64,000 nucleotides of DNA, taken from assembly GCA_963662155.1 (NCBI GenBank), contig OY759268.1, forward strand, positions 4,913,701-4,977,700, given 5' to 3'. The position numbers and the translations under genes are program-made. Position 1 is the first letter of the stretch. The number at the start of each line of letters is the position of its first letter. Source of the stretch: Lamellibrachia columna (lineage: Eukaryota > Annelida > Polychaeta > Sabellida > Siboglinidae). Below the pieces are notes generated by a model, which searched no databases, was not told the DNA's origin, and saw nothing but the letters and a program-made list of their open reading frames with translations. This document shows positions 11,501 through 23,500 of the stretch, in pieces.

Positions 11501-14500
11501 TGTGTAGACCAAGTAGAGGAATGTGTGTTGTGTAATAATTAGTTGACACTGACAAGACTTACCAGACAGCAGGAAGAACAAGTAGACCATGATGACTGTG
11601 TAGACCAAGTAGAGGAATGTGTGTTGTGTAATAATTAGTTGACACTGACAAGACTTACCAGACAGCAGGAAGAACAAGAAGACCATGATGACTGTGTAGC
11701 CGAAGTAGAGGAATGTGCTCGCGAAGCCAATGATCTCCGTCTTTGTGTAGTAGTAGTGAATGCAGTACAAGAAGAAATAGATGGTTGTGAAGCCGGACGT
11801 GAGGAACGACTGCCACCACCAGTGGTAGTTCTACAACCACAGGTAGAACTTAGCACCTAAATCCTTATGAATCCAAGCTCAGAGGTGCAACAAACCAGAG
11901 TCATTAAGCAGTATATCGTGAACAGATTCATTAAGCAGTATATCGTGAACAGATTCATTAAGCAGTATATCGTGAACAGATTCATTAAGCAGTATATCGT
12001 GAACATATTCATTGAGCATTATATCGTGAACAGATTCATTAAGCATTATATCGTGAACAGATTCATTAAGCAGTATATCATGAACAGATTCATGAAGCAT
12101 TATATCGTGAACAGATTCATTAAGCAGTATATCGTGAACAGATTCATTAAGCATTATATCGTGAACAGATTCGTTAAGCATTATATCGTGAACAGATTCA
12201 TTATCAAAAAAAATATTTAGTTTTTGCAGAAGGTACCTATAGTATCAGATGATTTGATGGGGGTTCGATATCTGGATTGAGCAATGATATGTCAGTGAGA
12301 CGACATAATTAAACGCTTTAATGAACGTTGTCTTACTTCTGCACACAGGTTGGAGTAGCAGAAAATTATGGTGACTTCGGAGCAGGTCACAACAAAGATG
12401 ATGAAGACGAGGAAGAGGAAGCCAAACATGTAGTACATCTGGTAAGACCTGAAGAAGAAGCCAAACATTGGTACATCTGGTGAGACCTGAAGAGGAAGCC
12501 AAATATTGGTACATATGGTGTGACCTGAAGAGGAAGCCAAACATTGGTACATCTGGTGAGACCTGAAGAAGAAGCCAAATATTTAGTACATCTGGTGAGA
12601 CCTGAACAGGAAACCAGACATTGGTACATCTGGTGTGACCTGAAGAGGAAGCCAAAAATTTGTACATCTGGTGAGACCCGAAGAAGCCAAACCTTTAGTA
12701 CATCTGGTGAGACCTGAAGAGGAAGCCAAACACTGGTACGCCTGGTGAAACCTGAAAAGAAAGCCAAACACTGGTACATCTGGTGAGTCCTGAAGAGGAA
12801 GCCAAACACTGGTACATCTGGTGAGACCTGAAGAGGAAGCCAAACACTGGTACATCTGGTGAGACCTGAAGAGGAAGCCACACTGGTACATCTGGTGAGA
12901 CCTGAAGAGGAAGCCAAACATTGGTACATCTGGTGTAACCTCAAGAGAAAGCCAAACACTGGTACATCTGGTGTGATCTGAAGAGGAAGCCAAACATTGG
13001 TACATCTGATGAGTCCTGAAGAGCAAGCCAAACACTGGTACATATGGTGAGACCTGAAGAAGAAGGCAAATATTGCTGCATCTGGTGAGACCTGAAAAGA
13101 AAGCCAAACAATGGTATATCTGGTGTGACCTGAAGAGGAAGCCAAACACTGGCATGTCTGGTTAGACCTGAAGAGGAAGCCAAACACTGGTACATATGGT
13201 GTGACCTGAAGAGAAAGCCAAACATTGGTACATCTGGTGTCACCTGAAGAGGAAGCCAAACATTGGTACATATGGTGTCACCTGAAGAGGAAGCCAAATA
13301 TGTAGTACATCTAGTGTGACCTGTAGAGGAAGCCAAACATTGGTACATATGGGGAGACCTGAAGAGGAAGCCAAATATGTATTATACTGGTGTGACCTGA
13401 AGAAGAAGCCAAACATTGGTATATATGGTGCTACCTGAAGACAGGGTTGTTTGTTTTAAATCATTTTATTTAAATGATTGATTTAAATCATGATTTAAAT
13501 CGCTCCAAAAAATAAAAAAAATCATTGATTTATGATTTTTTTTACTTCCGTTTTTTTTAATCGCTGATTTATATGAATTTAACACAAATAATTGTTTACA
13601 AGCATCGAGATCAACAAAGTTTTGTGTGTTTTTAATACAAAAGCACAAAGTGTGCACACTTGTGTAGCTGTATTGATACCAGATAGCCTGATAGTAAAAT
13701 ATTTTATGACATTGTGTATACCGGATTTAAAAAAAATCAAACAAATAAAAAAAATCCGATTTTTTTAATTTAAAAAAAAATCATTATTTTTTCAACCCTG
13801 CCTGAAGAGGAAGCCAAACATTGGTACAACTGGTGTGACTTGAAGAGGAAGCCAAACATTGGTACACCTGGCGAGATTTGGACAAGAAACAAAACATTTA
13901 TTGAGTTATACGGGGAACTGTCTGCCAGTAATCTAATATATAAAAGAAAGTGTCTGTTTGTCTGTTGTGTCTTATGCACTGCTGTATTTGTGGGCCAATC
14001 CTGCTGACACTTTGCAAGGTGACCCAGGGGCCTTTCTGACAGATATGGGGGGTCAGATGTGGTATCACCCCAGGGGGTGGAGGTCAGATGTGGAACCATC
14101 ACCTTGGGCCCCCGGGGGGTTGGAGTAAAAATTTCAAAGAGGCTATAGTGGAAATTGGAATTATTTTGCTTTCTATGTCATTGTAAAGATAATAATCATG
14201 TCTACACATTTGTGTTGGATGTATGCAGCAACTTTGAATACTTTTTTGAATAAGTTATTATAATTTTCCTGAGGTGTCTATGTATAGAGGTGCCTATGGA
14301 TAGAAAGCATCCACATACAGTGTATATAGTTAAGCAATAGACACTAGCTACATTATAGTAACATTGTAGTTATACATAGCAACTGCTTTAAGTAGAAAGG
14401 CTTCCTACATTATAGTAACATTGTTGTAGCTATCCCTAGCCTTGGTTTTAACTAGAAAAGACCACTGACCTATACAATAATGTAAATGAAAAAGCCTTAT

Positions 14501-17500
14501 GACAGCCTTTTCTTCCCGTGCAACACTGAGTAACTCAGCAAGGTTTTATTATACTTTGAATTAATAATAGTCCATCAACCCAAGTCAACAATATGCATGT
14601 TAGTGTTTAAAAAAAAAAATGCAGAGGTGACCTATGTAAACGTGAGCCAAACTCAACTCCAGCTCTCACCATATGCTGCAGAGGTGACCTATGTAAACAT
14701 GAGTCAGACACAACTCCAGCACTCACCATATGCTGCAGAGCTGACCCATGTAAACGTAAGTCAGACTCAACTCCAGCACCCATCATATGCTGCAGAGGTG
14801 ACCTATGTAAACATGAGTCAGACACAACTCCAGCACTCACCATATGCTGCAGAGGTGACCTATGTAAACATGAGTCAGACTCAACTCCAGCACTCACCAT
14901 ATGCTGCAGAGGTGACCTATGCAAACATGAGTCAGACTCAACTCCAGCACTCACCATATGCTGCAGAGGTGACCTGTGTAAACATGAGTCAGACTCAACT
15001 CCAGCATTCACCGTATGCTGCAGAGGTGACCTATGTAAACATGAGTCAGACTCAACTCCAGCACTCACCGTATGCTGCAGAGGTGACCTGTGTAAACATG
15101 AGTCAGACTCAACTCCAGCACTCACCATATGCTGCAGAGGTGACCTGTGTAAACATGAGTCAGACTCAACTCCAGCACTCACCATATGCTGCAGAGGTGA
15201 CCTATGTAAACATGAGTCAGACTCAACTCCAGCACTCACCGTATGCTGCAGAGGTGACCTGTGTAAACATGAGTCAGACTCAACTCCAGCACTCACCATA
15301 TGCTGCAGAGGTGACCTGTGTAAACATGAGTCAGACTCAACTCCAGCACTCACCATATGCTGCAGAGGTGACCTGTGTAAACATGAGTCAGACTCAACTC
15401 CAGCACTCACCATATGTTACAGAGGTGACCTGTGTAAACATGAGTCAGACTCAACTCCAGCACTCACCATATGCTATTAAGGATGAAGAAGAGCTGGATG
15501 AAGATGCAGCCAAATGGGAGCACGCCTCCCATGATGATCCTGGGCAGTGATTGTGTGTAGAACGTCTGGTCTGGGATTTGACGGGGGATCTGATTGGTCC
15601 TCACAGGATGCTCAATCGGCTGTGGACAATAAGCAACAGTAAAACAACCAAAGCAATTAGTTTGTTGGGGTTTTTATGCTTACTTTTGAATAAAAGTAGT
15701 AACTTAGATATCACCCGAAACTTTCTTATTTTGGTTGCATGAGGAAGACTTCCAGGGAAAGGGGAGAATTTCCCAGGAATTTAAAATGTCTGTGGCAAGA
15801 TGTTTTAAGTGAAAGCTTCCATTGCACAGTGTAATTACATTGGGGCGCGGTAGTGTGGTGGTTAGAACATTGAGGTGCAGTAGTGTAGTGGTTAGAACAT
15901 TGGGGCGTGGTAGTGTAGTGGTTAGAACATCGGGGTGCAGTAGTGTACTGGCCAGAACATTGGGGCACGGTAGTGTAGTGGTTAGAACATTGGGGTGCAG
16001 TAGTGTAGTGGTTAGAACATTGGGGTGCAGTAGTGTAGTGGCTAGAACATTGGGGCACGGTAGTGTAGTGGTTAGAACATTGGGGCGCGGTAGTGTAGTG
16101 GTTAGAACATTGGGGTGCAGTAGTGTAGTGGCTAGAACATTGGGTGCAGTAGTGTAGTGGTTAGAACATTGGGGCGCGGTAGTGTAGTGGTTAGAACATT
16201 GAGGTGCAGTAGTGTAGTGGTTAGAACATTGGGGCATGGTAGTGTAGTGGTTAGAACATTGGGGTGCAGTAGTGTAGTGGCTAGAACATTGGGTGCAGTA
16301 GTGTAGTGGCTAGAACATTGGGGCACGGTAGTGTAGTGGTTAGAACATTGGGGTGCAGTAGTGTAGTGGTTAGAACATTGGGGTGCAGTAGTGTAGTGGT
16401 TAGAACATTGGGGTGCAGTAGTGTAGTGGTTAGAACATTGGGGCACGGTAGTGTAGTGGTTAGAACATTGGGGTGCAGTAGTGTAGTGGCTAGAACATTG
16501 GGGCACGGTAGTGTAGTGGTTAGAACATTGGGGCGCGGTAGTGTAGTGGTTAGAACATTGGGGTGCAGTAGTGTAGTGGCTAGAACATTGGGTGCAGTAG
16601 TGTAGTGGCTAGAACATTGGGGCACGGTAGTGTAGTGGCTAGAACATTGGGGTGCAGTAGTGTAGTGGCTAGAACATTGGGTGCAGTAGTGTAGTGGCTA
16701 GAACATAGGGGCACGGTAGTGTAGTGGTTAGAACATTGGAGTGCAGTAGTGTAGTGGCTAGAACATTGGGGCGCGGTAGTGTAGTGGTTAGAACATCGGG
16801 GTGCAGTAGTGTAGTGGTTAGAACATTGGGGCGCGGTAGTGTAGTGGTTAGAACATTGGGTGCAGTAGTGTAGTGGCTAGAACATTGGGGCACGGAAGTG
16901 TAGTGGCTAGAACATTGGGGCACGGTAGTGTAGTGGTTAGAACATTGGGGTGCAGTAGTGTAGTGGCTAGAACATTGGGGCACAGTAGTGTAGTGGTTAG
17001 AACATTGGGGCACGGTAGTGTAGTGGTTAGAACATTGGGGTGCAGTAGTGTAGTGGCTAGAACATTGGGTGCAGTAGTGTAGTGGTTAGAACATTGGGGC
17101 ACGGAAGTGTAGTGGCTAGAACATTGGGGCGCGGTAGTGTAGTGGTTAGAACATTGGGGTGCAGTAGTGTAGTGGCTAGAACATTGGGGCACGGTAGCGT
17201 AGTGGTTAGAACATTGGGGCACGGTAGTGTAGTGGTTAGAACATTGGGGTGCAGTAGTGTAGTGGCTAGAACATTGGGTGCAGTAGTGTAGTGGCTAGAA
17301 CATTGGGGCGCGGTAGTGTAGTGGTTAGAACATTGAGGTGCAGTAGTGTAGTGGCTAGAACATTGGGGCGCGGTAGTGTAGTGGTTAGAACATCGGGGTG
17401 CAGTAGTGTAGTGGTTAGAACATTGGGGCATGGTAGTGTAGTGGTTAGAACATTGGGGTGCAGTATTGTAGTGGCTAGAACATTGGGGCACGATAGTGTA

Positions 17501-20500
17501 GTGGTTAGAACATTGGGGCGCGGTAGTGTAGTGGTTAGAACATTGGGGTGCAGTAGTGTAGTGGCTAGAACATTGGGTGCAGTAGTGTAGTGGCTAGAAC
17601 ATTGGGGCGTGGTAGTGTAGTGGTTAGAACATTGAGGTGCAGTAGTGTAGTGGCCAGAACATTGGGGCATGGTAGTGTAGTGGTTAGAACATTGGGGTGC
17701 AGTAGTGTTGTGGCTAGAACATTGGGGTGCGGTAGTGTAGTGGTTAGAACATCGGGGTGCAGTAGTGTAGTGGTTAGAACATTGGGGCATGGTAGTGTAG
17801 TGGTTAGAACATTGGGGTGCAGTAGTGTAGTGGTTAGAACATTGGGGCGCAGTAGTTCAGTGGATAGAACATTGGGGTGCAGTAGTGTAGTGGTTAGAAC
17901 ATTGGGGTGCAGTAGTGTAGTGGTTAGAACATTGGGGCACGGTAGTGTAGTGGTTAGAACATTGGGGTGCAGTAGTTCAGTGGATAGAACATTGGGGTGC
18001 AGTAGTGTAGTGGCTAGAACATTGGGGCACAGTAGTGTAGTGGCTAGAACATTGGGGTGCAGTAGTGTAGTGGTTAGAACATTGGGGTGCAGTAGTGTAG
18101 TGGCTAGAACATTGGTGTGCAGTAGTGTAGTGGTTAGAACATTGGGGTACAGTAGTGTAGTGGTTAGAACATTGGGGTGCAGTAGTTCAGTGGATAGAAC
18201 ATTGGGGTGTAGTAGTGTAGTGGTTAGAACATTGGGGTGCAGTAGTGTAGTGGTTAGAACATTGGGGCATGGTAGTGTAGTGGTTAGAACATTGGGGTGC
18301 AGTAGTGTAGTGGCTAGAACAGTGGGGCGCGGTAGTGTAGTGGCTAGAACATTGGGGTGCAGTAGTGTAGTGGCTAGAATATTGGGGCACGGTATTGTGA
18401 TGGTTAGAACATTGGGGTGCAGTAGTGTAGTGGTTAGAACATTGGGGTGCAGTAGTGTAGTGGTTAGAACATTGGGGTGCAGTAGTGTAGTGGTTAGAAC
18501 ATTGGGGCGCGGTAGTGTAGTGGTTAGAACATTGAGGTGCAGTAGTGTAGTGGCTAGAACATTGGGGTGCAGTAGTGTGGTGGTTAGAACATTGGGGTGC
18601 AGTAGTGTAGTGGCTAGAACATTGGGGCACGGTAGTGTAGTGGTTAGAACATTGGGGTGCAGTAGTGTAGTGGTTAGAACATTGGGGTGCAGTAGTGTAG
18701 TGGTTAGAACACTGGGGCGCGGTAGTGTGGTGGTTAGAACATCTCTCATTTGAGAGAACCAGAGTTCGAGTCCTCTTGTTGCCATTTTGAAACTTGGGTA
18801 ATTTTGTTCATCCAACTTTGCTCCAGTTCACTGAACTGTACAAGTGAGTACCTGGCAATAGACAATGACGAGATTCCAATGATGGAGGTATAAGAACAAA
18901 CAGTTCACTGAGCTGTACAAGTGAGCACCTGGCAATAGACAATGACGAGATTCCAATGATGGAGGTATAAGAACAAACAGTTCACTGAGCTGTACAAGTG
19001 AGTACCTGGCAACAGACAATGACGAGATTCCAGTGATGGAGGTATAAGAACAAACAGTTCACTGAGCTGTACAAGTGATTACCTGGCAATAGACAATGAC
19101 GAGATTCCAGTGATGGAGGTATAAGAACAAACAGTTCACTGAGCTGTACAAGTGAGTACCTGGCAATAGACAATGACGAGATTCCAGTGATGGAGGTATA
19201 AGAACAAACAGTTCACTGAGCTGTACAAGTGAGTACCTGGCAATAGACAATGACGAGATTCCAGTGATGGAGGTATAAGAACAAACAGTTCACTGAGCTG
19301 TACAAGTGAGCACCTGGCAATAGACATTGACGAGATTCCAGGGATGGAGGTATAAGAACAAACAGTTCACTGAGCTGTACAAGTGAGCACCTGGCAATAG
19401 ACACTGATGGGATTCCAGGAATGGAGGTATAAAAACAAACAGTTCACTGAGCTGTACAAGTGAGCACCTGGCAATAGACACTGATGGGATTCCAGGGATG
19501 GAGGTATAAGAACAAACAGTTCACTGAGCTGTACAAATGAGCACCTGGGAACAGACACTGATGGGATTCCAGTGATGGAGGTATAAGAACAAACAGTTGA
19601 CTGAGCTGTACAAGTGAGCACCTGGCAATAGACAATGACGAGATTCCAGGGATGGAGGTATAAGAACAAACAGTTCACTGAGCTGTACAAGTGAGCACCT
19701 GGCAATAGACAATGACGAGATTCCAGTGATGGAGGTATAAGAACAAACAGTTCACTGAGCTGTACAAGTGAGCACCTGGCAATAGACACTGATGGGATTC
19801 CAGGGATGAAGGTATATGAACAAACAGTTTTCATGCAACATTTGCAGCATGGCTGGATGGCTCAATAGATGTAGAAATGGTGTTAGCATGGACGCGTCTG
19901 CCTCAATAACAATCGTTGGATGGCACGGTATAAACTAGCACTTTATTTTATAGTACATACCCTTTTCTTGAATTCAAAGTAGGCACCCACAAAGGTAAGG
20001 GGCACAGACACGCAGAACCACAGGGCGAGGAGAGAGATGAGGGTGCTGAAGGAAACCGCCCCACTGCTGCCGTACCCCCACAGCACAAGATTGAGGAGGA
20101 AGAAGATGCCAAACACGATGCTGCAGAGAAAGTCACAATATACAGTCTTACACGGTCCCTAAGACATTCTGTGTTGTGTTCTAAGTCACACATGCAGTGT
20201 TCTAAGACATACATGCAATGTTCTAAGTCGCACATGCAGTGTTCTAAGTCACACCTGCAGTGTTCTAAGTCACACCTGCAGTGTTCTAAGTCACACCTGC
20301 AGTGTTCTAAGCCACACATGCAGTGTTCCAACCCAGACATTCAGTGTTCTAAGCCAGACATTCAGTGTTCTAAGCCACATGTGCAGTGTTCTAAGCCACA
20401 CATTCAGAGTTCTAAGCCACACATGCAGTGTTCTAAGCCACACGTTCAGTGTTCTAAGCCACACATGCAGTGTTCTAAGTCACACATTCAGTGCTCTAAG

Positions 20501-23500
20501 GCACACATGCAGTGTTCTAAGTCACACATGCAATGTTATAAGCCACACATAGAGTGCTCTACGTCACACATGCAGTGGTCTCAGAATCCACTTTTAAGGA
20601 TGAAATGTCATTTTTGACAAAAATTACTCAAAATGTCTTTCCACTGTATTCTGATAGCTTTGTATATTTATTATCCATAAATTTAATTTTTGAGAATTTG
20701 ATTCTCAGCGCCCCATTCTATACACCCAGGGAAACCCTGTAGACACTAACTTGAATCTCAGCACTCAATTCATTACACCCAGGGAAACCCTGTAGACGCT
20801 AACTTGAATCTCAGCACCCCATTCCGGGAAACCCTGAAGTAACTTACCCGGGACACAGGAAGGCAGTCAAGAGTACGTTTGTCTTCCACTTCTCTCCTCC
20901 AATCACTGCAACCATGGCAACATGACAATAACCATGGCAACATGTCAATGACCATGGCAACATGTCAACAAAGTACTGATTTATTTAGTTTGCTGTCGCA
21001 TCTGGTCGAAATGTCAGCTATAAGTGAATGTTGTCATTGCCATCTCAGTGACTACATCTGGTCAAAAAGTCAGCTATAAGTGAATGTTGTCATTGCCATC
21101 TCAGTGACTACATCTGGTCAAAATGTCAGTTATAAGTGAATGCTGTCATTGCCATCTCAGTGACTACATCTGGTCAAAATGTCAGTTATAAGTGAATGCT
21201 GTCATTGCCATCTCAGTGACTACATCTGGTCAAAAAGTCAGCTATAAGTGAATGTTGTCATTGCCATCTCAGTGACTACATCTGGTCAAAATGTCAGTTA
21301 TAAGTGAATGCTGTCATTGCCATCTCAGTGACTACATCTGGTCAAAATGTCAGTTATAAGTGAATGCTGTCATTGCCATCTCAGTGATTACATCTGGTCA
21401 AAATGTCAGCTATAAGTGAATGTTGTCATTGCCATCTCAGTGACTACATCTGGTCAAAATGTCAGCTATAAATGAATGTTGTCATTGCCATCTCAGTGAC
21501 TACATCTGGTCAAAATGTCAGCTATAAGTGAATGCTGTCATTGCCATCTCAGTGACTACACTGCAACTGTGCTACACTGGACCCTGCAGCATTTAACGTA
21601 GGTTTGATTAAAATTTGAATCGTTTATTATAGTTTATCTAGAACAAGTCCCAAAAGCTTTATTTAATATAATACATCTAGAGTGTAGTATAATTGAGATC
21701 AGATTTGTTTTAAAAATTAATTCACCACATATCAGTGAAACAGGTATTTCACATCTCCATTATGCAGCAAATATTGATGATCAAATGATTCAGTGAGGGA
21801 TTGACTTGTTCGATGGGTGATTATTTTTAGTCAATATTTTAGCATTAGTAAATATTTTAATCTAGGAAAGAACAATGGTCGAGTCTGGCCTTTCAACCAA
21901 GTATAACCAATCATTCCGGGACACCAATGCATAATACTGAACGTATGACAATTGTCAAATATTGGAAACCTACGAGAAAACACGTGCTGTCACGACCAGA
22001 TGATTAATAAGATATTAATGGATCATCATATTTATGAATGGACACCCACAAGCAAACACGTTACTGACTTCATTAATTACATCACTAATTATTCCTAGAT
22101 AGTACTGGTGTTAAACATCTGGCAATAGTCTTAATGTTGGACATTCCACAGGCAACTGAGTGGTCCATCATTTTGTGCTCTCAGACTACACACGTACTGT
22201 CAACATGTAATCACTTGACTGCTTAGACAGAGAACAGGAGTCTTGTTCCATTTCAGTATTTATTTCAACATACAGCCCCCTTTCGTCTTATGTCCAGTCA
22301 CAGCCAAATCCACAGGGTGCTCTAAGTGTCCAATCAGAAAGCTCTAATGGATACTTATCTGCAGACTGCCCCGCGAACTACGTTCATATACAACTTTTAT
22401 TCTGCCACAATACAACGACACTTCAAAATATGGTTACCATAGACCAAAAGGATAGATCTTTACGGTGTAACTCTGGCTGGGATTATAAGGCCGGGAGTTT
22501 TGTAGCCTTGGGACGGTTCTAGTTAACAATAATTAATACTTAACATGATTTTTGTTGCTCAAGGAGAACTATGAAAATATTTCCATAATTGTAATTTTAA
22601 TAATTATGGTAGGGATAAACTACAGCAGTTTACAACTACTTTAAGTTTGGCTTAAAAAGACAGTGATTTAAATTTCAACTATTTTATTGTTCAGACCAGA
22701 CTCTGTTAGTGTGTGTGTGTTAGCAATGTTATCTTACGATTCAGACCAGACTCTGTTAGTGTCTGTGTTAGCAATGTTATCTTATGATTCAGACCAGACT
22801 CTGTTAGTGTCTGTGTTAGCAATGTTATCTTATGATTCAGACCAGACTCTGTTAGTGTCTGTGTTAGCAATGTTATCTTATGATTCAGACCAGACTCTGT
22901 TAGTGTCTGTGTTAGCAATGTTATCTTATGATTCAGACCAGACTCTGTTAGTGTCTGTGTTAGCAATGTTATCTTATGATTCAGACCAGACTCTGTTAGT
23001 GTCTGTGTTAGCAATGTTATCTTATGGTTCAGACCAGACTCTGTTAGTGTCTGTGTTAGCAATGTTATCTTATGATTCAGACCAGACTCTGTTAGTGGCT
23101 GTGTTAGCAATGTTATCTTATGGTTCAGACCAGACTCTGTTAGTGTCTGTGTTAGCAATGTTATCTTATGATTCAGACCAGACTCTGTTAGTGTCTGTGT
23201 TGGCAATGTTATCTTATGGTTCAGACCAGACTCTGTTAGTGTCTGTGTTGGCAATGTTATCTTATGATTCAGACCAGACTCTGTTAGTGTCTGTGTTGGC
23301 AATGTTATCTTATGGTTCAGACCAGACTCTGTTAGTGTCTGTGTTAGCAATGTTATCTTATGATTCAGACCAGACTTTGTTAGTGTCTGTGTTAGCAATG
23401 TTATCTTATGGTTCAGACCAGACTCTGTTAGTGTCTGTGTTAGCAATGTTATCTTATGATTCAGACCAGACTCTGTTAGTGTCTGTGTTAGCAATGTTAT

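Noticed and set aside
14597..15550. 317-residue plus-strand protein with a 19-residue repeat
   Set aside because: It is antisense to the exon w13 donor array and to exon w13 itself; the repeat length (57 bp) explains the open frame.
18715..18788. A functional tRNA gene
   Set aside because: A and B boxes and a T4 are present, but the acceptor stem pairs poorly, the T arm has a short stem with an eight-base loop, and no seven-base anticodon loop can be drawn.
15704..18815. Many overlapping repeat proteins ([10 protein letters not shown] and [10 protein letters not shown] types)
   Set aside because: All are translations of the 30-bp A-box-like array in different frames.
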